A DNA stretch of 55,190 nucleotides from Agrococcus baldri (GTDB lineage: Bacteria; Actinomycetota; Actinomycetes; Actinomycetales; Microbacteriaceae). This document shows, in pieces, positions 34,560 through 42,858 of this stretch. The notes beneath the pieces were generated by a model that saw only the letters and a program-made list of their open reading frames with translations, was not told the DNA's origin and did no database searches. Position 1 is the stretch's first letter. Every line of letters begins with the position of its first letter. The translations under genes were made by a program, and so were the position numbers. The stretch lies in the NCBI GenBank assembly GCA_007988785.1, contig BJUU01000018.1, positions 1-55,190 on the forward strand, read 5' to 3'.

Positions 34560-35978
34560 GTGAGTCAGACCACACAACCAGCGCACACCGATGACCCGGA
34601 GTACGCCGCCAACCTGCGCAGGGCCACGCTCGCCTCGAGCGTCGGCAGCGCGCTCGAGTACTTCGACTTCGCCCTCTACGGGCTCTCGTCGGCGCTGATC
34701 TTCAACACGCTGTTCTTCTCGAACCTCGACCCCGCGATGGGCGTGGTCGCGGCCTTCGCGTCGTTCGGCGTCGGCTTCGCCGCCTGCCCGCTCGGCGGGC
34801 TGTTCTTCGGCACCATCGGCGACCGACTCGGCCGCAAGTGGGTGCTGGTCGTCACCATCCTGCTGATGGGCGGCGCCACCACGCTCATCGGCGTGCTGCC
34901 GACCTACGAGCAGATCGGCATCTGGGCGCCGGTGCTGCTCACCGTCCTCCGCCTGCTGCAGGGCTTCGGCGCCGGTGCGGAGCAGGCCGGCGCGACCGTG
35001 CTGATGGCCGAGTACTCGCCCGTCAGGCGCCGCGGCTTCTTCTCGTCGCTGCCGTTCATCGGCATCCAGCTCGGCACGCTGCTGGCGGCCGTGGTGTTCT
35101 CGTTCCTGTCGTCGCTGCCCGAGGACGTCTTCCTCGGCTGGGCGTGGCGCGTGCCGTTCCTGCTCTCGTTCGTGCTCATCCTCGTCGCGCTCTTCATCCG
35201 CATGCGGCTGCGCGAGACGCCGACCTTCATCGAGCTCGAGAAGCACGACCAGATCGCCCAGCGGCCGATCCGCGAGATCTTCACGAAGGGGCTCGCGGGC
35301 GTCACGGTGGGCGTCGGCCTGCGCATGGCCGAGAACGGCGGCTCCTACATGTTCCAGAACCTGGCGCTCGCCTTCGTCGCCACCACCGGCACGAGCGCGT
35401 TCATCGCCAACCCGGTCGACCGCGGCGTCGCCACCTGGGGCGTCACGCTCGGCTCGCTCATCGGCATGGCGGTGATCCCGCTCACCGGCCACCTCTCCGA
35501 TCGATTCGGCCGCCGCGCGGTCTACCGCTTCGGCTCCGTGTTCATGCTGCTCTACACCTTCCCGGCGTGGTGGCTGCTCTCGCTCGGCGACCCGGCCGTC
35601 GTCGTCGCCGTCATCGCGATCGGCATCGGCGTGGCCGTCAACACCATGCTCGGCCCGCAGTGCGCGATGCTGCCAGAGCTCTTCGGCAACCGGCACCGCT
35701 ACCTCGGCGTCGCGATGGCGCGCGAGATCTCGGCGGTGCTGGCCGGCGGCCTCGCCGGCGTGCTCGGCGCCTACCTGCTCGCCACCTCCGGCGGCGACTG
35801 GCTGCTGCCCGCCATCTACATGGCGACGCTCGCGCTCATCACGACGGCATCCACCTTCCTCGTGCCCGAGACGCAGGGGCGCGACCTGCTGCGCTTCGAG
35901 GACGCCGTCAACGTCTCCGGCAGCGAGGGCTCCGACGAGCGCACCGAGGCCCACGCGTTCGCCACGGCGCGGCGCTGA
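34560..35978 (+). CDS. MFS transporter, metabolite:H+ symporter (MHS) family
   Basis: 472-residue, 12-helix transporter. ASSVGSALEYFDFALYG at the first helix is the hallmark of the MHS family (shikimate, alpha-ketoglutarate and betaine carriers). Loop 2-3 has the MFS motif FGTIGDRLGRKWVL, and helix 4 has RLLQGFGAGAEQAGATVLM. Loop 8-9 has GHLSDRFGRRAVYRFG. It likely imports an organic or sugar acid for the enzymes downstream. The GTG start lies after GAAGGGGA; the stop overlaps the next ATG (TGATG), so translation is coupled. Confidence 0.88.
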   Translation: MSQTTQPAHTDDPEYAANLRRATLASSVGSALEYFDFALYGLSSALIFNTLFFSNLDPAMGVVAAFASFGVGFAACPLGGLFFGTIGDRLGRKWVLVVTILLMGGATTLIGVLPTYEQIGIWAPVLLTVLRLLQGFGAGAEQAGATVLMAEYSPVRRRGFFSSLPFIGIQLGTLLAAVVFSFLSSLPEDVFLGWAWRVPFLLSFVLILVALFIRMRLRETPTFIELEKHDQIAQRPIREIFTKGLAGVTVGVGLRMAENGGSYMFQNLALAFVATTGTSAFIANPVDRGVATWGVTLGSLIGMAVIPLTGHLSDRFGRRAVYRFGSVFMLLYTFPAWWLLSLGDPAVVVAVIAIGIGVAVNTMLGPQCAMLPELFGNRHRYLGVAMAREISAVLAGGLAGVLGAYLLATSGGDWLLPAIYMATLALITTASTFLVPETQGRDLLRFEDAVNVSGSEGSDERTEAHAFATARR

Positions 35979-36775
35979 TGCGCATCGCCAGGGTCGCGCT
36001 CGACGGGAGCGCGCGCAGCATCGTGCACGCGCGCCCCGTCGGGGCGATCGGCGCCGACGGCCTGCCGGAGGCCTGGATGCCGATCGACGACCCCTACCGC
36101 TGCCTCGCGGAGGGCCGTGAGCCGCGCGACGCGTCGAACGCGCCGGTCGCGGCGTCGAGCGCGACCCTGCTGCCGCCGGCCGCACCCGCCCTCGTCATCG
36201 GGATCGCGCAGAACCGCGGTGCGAACGACCATCCGCTGCCCGTGCAGGCGTGGCTCAAGAGCCCGCGCGGCGTGGTCGCCCACGGTGAGCCCGTCACCAC
36301 CAGGCGCGACGCCGGCCGGCTGGTCGTCGAGGCCGAGATCGCCGTCGTGATCGGTCGCGACAGCGGCGACCCGACGGCGCCGCAGCTGACGGAGGCGAAC
36401 GCCCACGAGTTCGTGCTCGGCGTGACGGCCGTCAACGACATCTCCTATCCCGACCGCGCGCAGCTCGACGCCCGCAACTTCGAGTCGAAGGGCGGCGACG
36501 GCTCGACGCCGCTCGGCCCGTGGATCGACACCGAGGCATCCATCGACGAGCTCGAGCTCGCCCTCGAGCTCGACGGCCGGCGCGTCTGCGACACGAGCGC
36601 GCAGGCCATGCCCGTGCCCGTGCGCGAGGCGCTCGCGTACGTCGCGCGCTGGGTGCGGCTGGGCCCCGGCGACGTCATCATGGCCGGCGCACCGCACTCC
36701 AACCACGAGGCCGCGCCCGGCCAGCGCGCCGCCGTGATCGTCGGCGAGCTGCGGCTCGAGACCCCGCTGCGCTGA
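35978..36775 (+). CDS. Fumarylacetoacetate hydrolase (FAH) fold protein
   Basis: The 265-residue protein has the FAH C-terminal domain: GIAQNRGANDH near residue 75, the first metal-ligand pair in VVEAEIAVVIGRD near 115, GVTAVNDISYPDRAQ near 148 and DGSTPLGPWID near 178, ending GDVIMAGAPHSNHEA near 230. FAH enzymes hydrolyse or decarboxylate acyl-pyruvates or dehydrate 2-keto-3-deoxy sugar acids using a divalent metal. In this setting a 2-keto-3-deoxy-sugar-acid substrate is more likely than an aromatic product, but this is inference. It overlaps the transporter stop. Confidence 0.85.
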   Translation: MRIARVALDGSARSIVHARPVGAIGADGLPEAWMPIDDPYRCLAEGREPRDASNAPVAASSATLLPPAAPALVIGIAQNRGANDHPLPVQAWLKSPRGVVAHGEPVTTRRDAGRLVVEAEIAVVIGRDSGDPTAPQLTEANAHEFVLGVTAVNDISYPDRAQLDARNFESKGGDGSTPLGPWIDTEASIDELELALELDGRRVCDTSAQAMPVPVREALAYVARWVRLGPGDVIMAGAPHSNHEAAPGQRAAVIVGELRLETPLR

Positions 36776-36815
36776 GGCGCACCACCGAACCCCCGGTCGT
36801 GCGCGGCCGGTTGAC

Positions 36816-36821
36816 TAGCCT
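36816..36821 (+). promoter_or_regulatory. -10 hexamer TAGCCT, internal promoter of the sugar-acid cluster
   Basis: TAGCCT precedes the ATG at 36840 by 18 bases and leaves a leader with AAGGAG. Immediately upstream is CCGGTTGAC, close to the CGGTTGTA word at the two IclR-linked promoters. It may allow the last five or six genes to be expressed apart from the transporter. Confidence 0.38.
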
Positions 36822-36839
36822 GGAGCTGAAGGAGCCACC

Positions 36840-37895
36840 ATGCCCGAGCACACCCTGAAGGTCGCCGTCGCGGTCAGCCTCGACGACGCATCCGCCCAGC
36901 GCATCCGCGAGCTCGAGCCCCGCGTCGAGCTGCTGCGCGACCCCGCCCTCACCCGCCCCTGGCGCTGGCAGGGCGACTGGGAGGGCGACCCCGCGTGGGA
37001 GCGCACCGACGAGCAGCAGGTCGCGTTCGAGGCGATGGTCGACCAGGCGGATGCGCTGTTCGGCCTTCCGGACGTCTCCCCGGCCGCGCTCGCCCGCACC
37101 GTGCGCGCGAACGAGCGGCTGCGCTGGGTGCACACCACCGCGGCGGGCGGCGGCGGCCAGGTGAAGGCCGCGCAGCTGACCGCCGAGGAGCTCGAGCGCG
37201 TCACCGTCACCACGAGCGCCGGCATGCACGCCTCCACCCTCGCCGAGTGGGCCGTCTTCGGCGTGCTCGCCGGCGCCAAGGGCCTGCGCCGGCTCGAGGC
37301 CGACCAGGCCGCCCGCAGTTGGGGCGACGGGCGCCGCACCATGCGCCACGTGAGCGAGATGACGGTGCTGATCGTGGGCCTCGGCGGCATCGGCAGCGTC
37401 GTCGCCGAGCGCTTCGCGGCCCTCGGCGCGACCGTGTGGGGCACCTCCCGCTCGGGCGCACCCGTCGAGCACGTCGACCGGCTCGTGCCGATGGACGAGC
37501 TGGTCGACGCCGCCGGCCGGGTCGACGCGATCATCAACACGCTGCCGGGCACCGAGCTCACGACCGGCCTGCTGGGAGCCGAGGTCTTCGGCGCCGCGCA
37601 GCCCGACACCGTCTTCGTCAACGTGGGCCGCGGCACCGTCGTCGACGAGCCCGCGCTGCTCGAGGCGCTCGACGCGGGCCGCATCGGCTTCGCAGCGCTC
37701 GACGTCACCGCCGTCGAGCCGCTGCCGCAGGCCAGCCCCATCTGGGCGCACCCGAGCGTGCTGCTGAGCCCGCACACGGCTGCGCTGTCGGTGCAGGAGC
37801 CGCGCCGGATCGCCGAGCTCTTCGCCGCCAACGCCACCCGGCTGCTCGACGGCGAGCCGATGCAGAACGTCATGAGCACGAAGGAGTTCTACTGA
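36840..37895 (+). CDS. D-isomer-specific 2-hydroxyacid dehydrogenase
   Basis: 351 residues with the split catalytic domain around a Rossmann domain: nucleotide loop VLIVGLGGIGSVVAERF near 176, then the catalytic triad Arg in FVNVGRGTVVDEPALLEAL near 262, Glu in DVTAVEPLP near 290 and His in LLSPHTAALS near 312. Such enzymes reduce 2-keto acids (for example 2-ketogluconate, hydroxypyruvate or glyoxylate) with NAD(P)H. Placed among gluconate and idonate genes, a 2-ketoaldonate reductase role is reasonable. The stop overlaps the next ATG by one base. Confidence 0.9.
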   Translation: MPEHTLKVAVAVSLDDASAQRIRELEPRVELLRDPALTRPWRWQGDWEGDPAWERTDEQQVAFEAMVDQADALFGLPDVSPAALARTVRANERLRWVHTTAAGGGGQVKAAQLTAEELERVTVTTSAGMHASTLAEWAVFGVLAGAKGLRRLEADQAARSWGDGRRTMRHVSEMTVLIVGLGGIGSVVAERFAALGATVWGTSRSGAPVEHVDRLVPMDELVDAAGRVDAIINTLPGTELTTGLLGAEVFGAAQPDTVFVNVGRGTVVDEPALLEALDAGRIGFAALDVTAVEPLPQASPIWAHPSVLLSPHTAALSVQEPRRIAELFAANATRLLDGEPMQNVMSTKEFY

Positions 37896-38671
37896 TGGCC
37901 ACCGGCACCGCGCTGTTCGACCTCACGGGGCGCACCGCGCTCGTCACCGGCTCCAGTCGGGGCATCGGCCGGGCGCTCGCGCAGGGGCTCGCCGAGGCGG
38001 GCGCCACCGTGGTCGTGCACGGCCGCGACCGCGAGAAGGCCGAGCGGGCCGCGAGCGAGATCGCCGCGTCGACCGGCCGCGAGACGCACGTCGCGATCTT
38101 CGACGTGACGGATGCGTCGGCCGTCGACGCCGGGATCGCCGACGTCGAGGCGCGGCTCGGCACGCCGGACATCCTCGTGAACAACGCCGGCATCCAGCGC
38201 CGCAGCCCGATCGCCGAGTTCTCGGACGAGGACTGGAACGACCTGCTCGCGACCAACCTCACGAGCGCCTTCCTGCTCTCGCGGCGGGTCGCGAAGGGCA
38301 TGATCGCGCGCGGCTCCGGCCGCATCGTCTCGATCGGCTCGGTGCAGTCGCAGCTCGCGCGCCCGTCGATCGCGCCGTACAGCGCCACGAAGGGCGCCAT
38401 CGTCATGCTCACGAAGGGGCTGTGCGCCGATCTCGCCCCGCACGGCATCAGCGTCAACGCGCTCGCGCCCGGCTACTTCGCCACCGAGCTCACGCAGAAG
38501 CTCGTCGACGACGCCGAGTTCTCGGCCTGGGTCGCGCAGCGCACGCCCGCGGGCCGCTGGGGCGACGTGCAGGATCTGGTCGGCACGCTCGTGTTCCTCT
38601 CGAGCGACGCGAGCGCCTTCGTCAACGGCCAGACGATCTTCGTCGACGGCGGCATGACCGCGGTCGTCTGA
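37895..38671 (+). CDS. idnO: SDR oxidoreductase, gluconate 5-dehydrogenase type
   Basis: The 258-residue short-chain dehydrogenase starts FDLTGRTALVTGSSRGIGRAL (here given as motif TGSSRGIG near 18). It keeps NNAG near 93 and the catalytic Ser, Tyr and Lys in IGSVQSQ and YSATKGA near 145-166. The pattern matches 5-keto-D-gluconate 5-reductase (IdnO), which interconverts 5-ketogluconate and gluconate. That role fits the L-idonate 5-dehydrogenase and gluconokinase immediately downstream. Translation is coupled to the previous gene (TGATG). Confidence 0.87.
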   Translation: MATGTALFDLTGRTALVTGSSRGIGRALAQGLAEAGATVVVHGRDREKAERAASEIAASTGRETHVAIFDVTDASAVDAGIADVEARLGTPDILVNNAGIQRRSPIAEFSDEDWNDLLATNLTSAFLLSRRVAKGMIARGSGRIVSIGSVQSQLARPSIAPYSATKGAIVMLTKGLCADLAPHGISVNALAPGYFATELTQKLVDDAEFSAWVAQRTPAGRWGDVQDLVGTLVFLSSDASAFVNGQTIFVDGGMTAVV

Positions 38672-38697
38672 CCGCCCACAGCGAGAAGGAGCTGCAC

Positions 38698-39771
38698 ATG
38701 AGCGAGACCAGCGCGTCCGGGAACTGGGCGCTCGTCGCCCACGCCAAGGAGGATGTGCGCATCGAGGCGCTGCCCGAGCCCGACCCCGCGCCCGACGAGG
38801 CGGTCGTCGAGATCGCCTACGGCGGCATCTGCGGCTCCGACCTGCACTACTGGCTGCACGGCGCCGCCGGCCAGTCGATCCTGCGCGAGCCCATGGTGCT
38901 CGGGCACGAGATCGTCGGCACGGTGCTGACCGCGGCCGCCGACGGCTCGGGGCCGGCCGCCGGCGCGCGCGTGGCCGTGCACCCCGCGACCGAGGTCGAC
39001 GACGGATCGGCACCGTACCCATCCGATCGCCCCAACCTCAGCCCCGCGGGCACCTACCTGGGCTCGGCGGCCCGCATGCCGCACACGCACGGCGCCTTCG
39101 CCAGCCGTGCCGCCCTGCCCGCGCGCATGCTGCGCGCCATCCCCGAGGGGCTCGACCTGCGGCTCGCCGCGCTCGCCGAGCCGGCCGCCGTCGCGTGGCA
39201 CGGCGTCGGGCAGGCGGGCGAGATCGCCGGCCGGCGCGTGCTCGTGATCGGCACCGGGCCCATCGGCGCCCTCGCGATCGCGGTCGCGAAGCACCACGGC
39301 GCGAGCGAGATCATCGCGACCGACCTGCACGAGCACCCGCGCGCGCTCGCCGAGCGGCTGGGCGCGCGGGCGCTCGACGCGCGCGACGCCGACGCGATCG
39401 CGGCCGTGCACGCCGATGTGGTCATCGAGTCGTCCGGCACCGTGCCGGGCCTCACGGCGGCCATCAGCGGCGCGCGGCGCGGCGGCACCGTCGTCATGCT
39501 CGGCCTGCAGCGCGCGGGCGAGATCGCCGTGCCGATGGCGAGCGCCATCACGCGCGAGCTCACCCTCGTCGGCTCGTTCCGCTTCAACGACGAGATCGAC
39601 GACGTGCTCGCGGCCCTCGCCGACGGCTCGCTCGACGCCGGCGCCGTCATCAGCCACGAGCTGCCGATCACCGATGGACTGCGCGCCCTCGAGCTCGCGC
39701 GCGACGCGTCACTATCCTCGAAGGTGCTGCTGACCTTCGCGTCGGCCGAGACCGAGGGAGTCGGACGATGA
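38698..39771 (+). CDS. idnD: L-idonate 5-dehydrogenase-like medium-chain dehydrogenase
   Basis: The 357-residue MDR enzyme has catalytic-zinc motifs GGICGSDLHYW near 39, VLGHEIVGTV near 65 and AEPAAVAWHG near 160, the Rossmann loop VIGTGPIGALAIAVA near 183, and GSFRFNDEID near 297 as in E. coli IdnD. It also has LGSAARMPH, matching IdnD just after the structural-zinc lobe. The four cysteines of that lobe are absent: the stretch between VAVHPATE and LGSAARMPH has no Cys. Expected reaction: L-idonate to 5-ketogluconate with NAD(P). ATG follows AGAAGGAG. It overlaps gntK by 4 bases. Confidence 0.87.
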   Translation: MSETSASGNWALVAHAKEDVRIEALPEPDPAPDEAVVEIAYGGICGSDLHYWLHGAAGQSILREPMVLGHEIVGTVLTAAADGSGPAAGARVAVHPATEVDDGSAPYPSDRPNLSPAGTYLGSAARMPHTHGAFASRAALPARMLRAIPEGLDLRLAALAEPAAVAWHGVGQAGEIAGRRVLVIGTGPIGALAIAVAKHHGASEIIATDLHEHPRALAERLGARALDARDADAIAAVHADVVIESSGTVPGLTAAISGARRGGTVVMLGLQRAGEIAVPMASAITRELTLVGSFRFNDEIDDVLAALADGSLDAGAVISHELPITDGLRALELARDASLSSKVLLTFASAETEGVGR

Positions 39772-40352
39772 GCGAGACGCGGTACCCGTCGATGATCATC
39801 ATGGGGGTGCAGGGCTCCGGCAAGTCGACGATCGGCGCGGCGCTCGCGCAGCGCCTCAACATCGACTTCATCGACGGCGACGACCTGCACCCGAAGGCCA
39901 ACAAGGAGAAGATGCGCGCCGGCACGCCGCTCACCGACGAGGATCGCGTGCCGTGGCTGAAGATCATCGGCGAGACGATCGCCGAGGGCGCCGCGAAGGG
40001 CCGCGTCACCATCGTCGCGTGCTCGGCGCTCAAGCGCTGGTACCGCGAGCTGCTGCGCTCGAGCGACCAGTCGCTCGTGTTCGTGCACCTGGTCGGCGAC
40101 AAGAGCCTGCTCGCCGACCGGCTCGCGCACCGCGACCACGAGTACATGCCGACGACGCTGCTCGAGAGCCAGATCGACACGCTCGAGCCGCTCGCGGAGT
40201 GGGAGCACGGCATCGCGATCTCCATCGAGCAGCGCCCCACCGCGATCGTGGACGAGGTCACCCGCATCCTGATGGCCCGCGCCGCGGGCCGCGTCGTCGA
40301 GCCCGGCCCCGGCTCGACCATCACCGGCACCATCGACGTCCAGACCGGTTGA
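39768..40352 (+). CDS. gntK: Gluconokinase
   Basis: 194-residue GntK-type P-loop kinase phosphorylating D-gluconate to 6-phosphogluconate. The Walker A is MGVQGSGKST near residues 12-21, FIDGDDLHPKANKEKM near 34 is the gluconate-site signature, and ACSALKRWYRELLR near 85 and HEYMPTTLLESQIDTLE near 124 are conserved family segments. The C-terminus is about 20 residues longer than in E. coli GntK. ATGA overlaps the idnD stop. Its product is the substrate of Gnd (30149-31591). Confidence 0.94.
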   Translation: MSETRYPSMIIMGVQGSGKSTIGAALAQRLNIDFIDGDDLHPKANKEKMRAGTPLTDEDRVPWLKIIGETIAEGAAKGRVTIVACSALKRWYRELLRSSDQSLVFVHLVGDKSLLADRLAHRDHEYMPTTLLESQIDTLEPLAEWEHGIAISIEQRPTAIVDEVTRILMARAAGRVVEPGPGSTITGTIDVQTG

Positions 40353-40419
40353 TCCGGGCGCCGTCGTCCCGGCGGCCGCCACACCCTTCGCACCGCACCG
40401 CACACTAGGAGTCAGACCG

Positions 40420-41829
40420 ATGGAAGACCTCGTCCTCAACTGGGATCTCGGCACGGGAGGCCTGCTGCTGCTCGCGGCCGCCTCGATCGCGCTGCTGCTC
40501 GTGCTCATCATGGCGTTCAAGATCCACGCCTTCCTCGCGCTCATGATCACGAGCCTGCTGACGGCCGTCGCCGCCGGCATCCCCTTCGACCGGCTCATCG
40601 AGGCGATCGCGTTCGGCTTCAACCCCACGCTCGGCAACGTCATGCTGCTCGTGGCGCTCGGCGCGATGCTCGGCCGCATGATCGAGACCTCGGGCGGCGC
40701 GCGAGTGCTCACCGACAAGCTCATCGAGTGGTTCGGCGAGGCGCGCGCCGGCATGGCCGTGGGCGTCGCGAGCCTGCTGATGGGCTTCCCGATCTTCTTC
40801 GACGCCGGCCTGGTCGTCATGATGCCGATCATCTACGCCGTCTCGCGCCGGCTGGGCGGCTCGCTGCTCACCGTCGCGTTCCCCGCCGCGCTGGCCTTCA
40901 GCACCATGCACATCTTCGTGCCGCCGCACCCCGGCCCGGTCTCGGCATCCGCCATCCTGGGCGCCGACGTGGGCCTCGTGCTCATCCTCGGCCTCGTCGT
41001 CGCGATCCCCGTCTGGTACGTCGTGGGCGTGCTGTTCGGCGGCTACGTGGGCCGCAAGTACGACATCGCGGTGCCCACCATCCTCGACGGCACCGCCGAC
41101 GAGGAGCGCGAGATGGAGTCGAACCCCTCGTTCGGCAAGATCGTCACGCTGCTGGCGCTGCCGCTCGTGCTCATCCTGCTGAACACCGGCCTCAACATGT
41201 TCGCCTCCACGCAGGAGGATCCGGATGCGTTCAAGGCCGAGCCCGTCATCGCGCTGCTGCGCACGCTCGGCGAGACCCCCATCGCGCTGCTCATCACCGT
41301 GATCGTCTCGATGTGGATGCTCGGCTGGGGCATGGGCAAGGCCGGCACCCTGATCGAGAAGGTCGCCGACAGCGCGCTCGGCCCGATCTGCTCGGTCGTG
41401 CTCGTCACCGGCGCCGGCGGCATGTTCGGCGGCGTGCTGCGCGTCACCGGCATCGGCGACGCGATCGCCGACTCGCTCAACTCGATCGGCATGCCCGTCA
41501 TCGTGGCCGCGTTCCTCATCTCGCAGATCGTGCGCATCGCGCAGGGCTCCGCGACGGTGGCGCTCACGACGGCCGCGTCGCTCATGGCCGGCGTCGTGGT
41601 CGACGGCGGCTTCAACCCGGTCCAGATCGCGGCGATCGTGCTCGCGACCGCAGCCGGCTCGGTCGGCTTCAGCCACGTCAACGACTCGGGCTTCTGGCTG
41701 GTGAGCAAGTTCTTCGGGCTCGACGTCAAGACGACGCTGAAGACCTGGACGGTCGCGCAGGGCCTCATGGCGATCGTCGGCTTCGTGATCTCGCTGGCGA
41801 TCTACCTGGTGGGCGGCCTGTTCGGGTAG
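40420..41829 (+). CDS. gntP: GntP-family gluconate permease
   Basis: 469-residue polytopic membrane protein with about 12 to 14 hydrophobic helices. FNPTLGNVMLLVALGAMLGRMIE, SLLMGFPIFFDAGLVVMMPI and FVPPHPGPVSASAILGAD are GntP family signatures; near the C-terminus is GSVGFSHVNDSGFWLVSKFFG. It is a proton symporter for gluconate or related sugar acids. ATG at 40420 follows TAGGAG. It is the last gene of the cluster and is followed by a hairpin. It supplies a second uptake route besides the MHS transporter at 34560. Confidence 0.94.
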   Translation: MEDLVLNWDLGTGGLLLLAAASIALLLVLIMAFKIHAFLALMITSLLTAVAAGIPFDRLIEAIAFGFNPTLGNVMLLVALGAMLGRMIETSGGARVLTDKLIEWFGEARAGMAVGVASLLMGFPIFFDAGLVVMMPIIYAVSRRLGGSLLTVAFPAALAFSTMHIFVPPHPGPVSASAILGADVGLVLILGLVVAIPVWYVVGVLFGGYVGRKYDIAVPTILDGTADEEREMESNPSFGKIVTLLALPLVLILLNTGLNMFASTQEDPDAFKAEPVIALLRTLGETPIALLITVIVSMWMLGWGMGKAGTLIEKVADSALGPICSVVLVTGAGGMFGGVLRVTGIGDAIADSLNSIGMPVIVAAFLISQIVRIAQGSATVALTTAASLMAGVVVDGGFNPVQIAAIVLATAAGSVGFSHVNDSGFWLVSKFFGLDVKTTLKTWTVAQGLMAIVGFVISLAIYLVGGLFG

Positions 41830-41834
41830 CCCTC

Positions 41835-41851
41835 CGGCCGCACCGCGGCCG
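41835..41851 (+). terminator. Terminator hairpin candidate after gntP
   Basis: CGGCCGC pairs with GCGGCCG over an ACC loop (7 bp), 6 bases after the stop. There is no T-run. Confidence 0.4.
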
Positions 41852-41893
41852 CGCCGCCCACTCGCCTTCCCACCGCCGTCGTCCGCTCTCGTC

Positions 41894-41947
41894 GAGCTTC
41901 CCGAAGGAGCGCGTTCCCCCGCGCATCCGCACCCTTTCGGGAAGTTC
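41894..41947. repeat. 54-bp inverted-repeat element, copy 3
   Basis: It starts GAGCTTCCC and ends GGGAAGTTC, 54 bp. It shares GCGCATCCGCACCCTTTC with copy 4, which begins exactly 72 bp later. The 351-base gap between gntP and rplY holds only the terminator hairpin, this repeat pair and a possible rplY promoter. Confidence 0.75.
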
Positions 41948-41965
41948 GACGATCGGGTTGGCCGC

Positions 41966-42019
41966 GAGCTTCCCGAGAAGGCGCGTTTCGTCGCGCATCC
42001 GCACCCTTTCGGGAGGCTC
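41966..42019. repeat. 54-bp inverted-repeat element, copy 4
   Basis: It starts GAGCTTCCC and ends GGGAGGCTC, 54 bp, 18 bp after copy 3. The flanking spacer GACGATCGGG recurs just after this copy (42020), showing that the tandem unit is 72 bp. Confidence 0.75.
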
Positions 42020-42044
42020 GACGATCGGGGCGGCCCCGAGCGTG

Positions 42045-42050
42045 TAGGAT
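42045..42050 (+). promoter_or_regulatory. Possible -10 (TAGGAT) of rplY
   Basis: TAGGAT lies 26 bases after the end of repeat copy 4 and would give a leader of roughly 125 bases to the rplY ATG. No clear -35 is visible, and the normal -35 position would fall in the 72-bp repeat spacer copy. Confidence 0.3.
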
Positions 42051-42180
42051 CGGAGGCTGAACTTCGGCGAGGGATGCACGCGCATCCGTGATCGACGCGG
42101 TGGGAGCAGCGGACCAGGTCCTCGCGCTTGCGCGTTCGAGTCGACACCACGACGGGCTGCGGCCCACAAGGAGCACTTCC

Positions 42181-42837
42181 ATGGCTACTGAGTACGACAA
42201 GCTCGAGACCGAGACCCGCGAGTCCTTCGGCAAGGGCGCCGCGCGCAAGCTGCGCGCCGCCGGCAAGGTGCCCGCCGTGCTCTACGGCCACGGCACCGAG
42301 GCCCGTCACCTCACGGTCGACGCCCACGCGCTCTTCCTGCTGGTGCGCCGCTCGAACGCGATCATCGACCTGCAGATCGAAGGCTCGTCGCAGCTGGCGC
42401 TCGTCAAGGACGTGCAGCGCAACCCCGTCATGATGGGCATGACCGCCATCGAGCACATCGACCTCGTGATCGTCAAGCGCGGCGAGAAGGTCGTCGTCGA
42501 CGTGCCCGTGCACCTCGAGGGCGAGTCGGCCCCCGGCACGATCTCGAACCACGAGTCGACCTCGCTGTCGATCGAGGTCGAGGCGCTGCACATCCCCGAC
42601 TCGATCGTCGTCTCGATCGAGGGCCTGGAGGAGGGCGCGCACATCACCGCCGGCGCCGTCGAGCTGCCCAAGGGCGCGACGCTGCTCACCGACCCCGAGG
42701 CGCTCGTCGTCGGCATCGTGGTGCCGGCCGCACCGCAGCTCGAGGACGAGACCGCCGAGGCCGCCGAGGGCGAGACCGCAGAGGCCGCCGAGGGCGAGGA
42801 GTCGGCCGAGGAGTCCTCCGAGACCGCTTCGGAGTAG
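42181..42837 (+). CDS. rplY: 50S ribosomal protein L25 / general stress protein Ctc
   Basis: The 218-residue long-form L25 has an N-terminal 5S rRNA-binding domain (ETRESFGKGAARKLRAAGKVPAVLYGHG, residues about 9-40) and a C-terminal TL5/Ctc beta domain (VVVDVPVHLEGES near 103, then ALHIPDSIVVSIEGLEEG near 138). The acidic Glu/Ala tail is usual in actinobacteria. ATG at 42181 follows AAGGAG. pth follows 21 bases later, the common rplY-pth pairing. Confidence 0.94.
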   Translation: MATEYDKLETETRESFGKGAARKLRAAGKVPAVLYGHGTEARHLTVDAHALFLLVRRSNAIIDLQIEGSSQLALVKDVQRNPVMMGMTAIEHIDLVIVKRGEKVVVDVPVHLEGESAPGTISNHESTSLSIEVEALHIPDSIVVSIEGLEEGAHITAGAVELPKGATLLTDPEALVVGIVVPAAPQLEDETAEAAEGETAEAAEGEESAEESSETASE

Positions 42838-42858
42838 TCCCTCATCGACAGCGCCGGC

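Noticed and set aside
42088-42180. Longer rplY protein from an upstream GTG
   Set aside because: The extension has no resemblance to L25, and the ATG at 42181 has a good AAGGAG.
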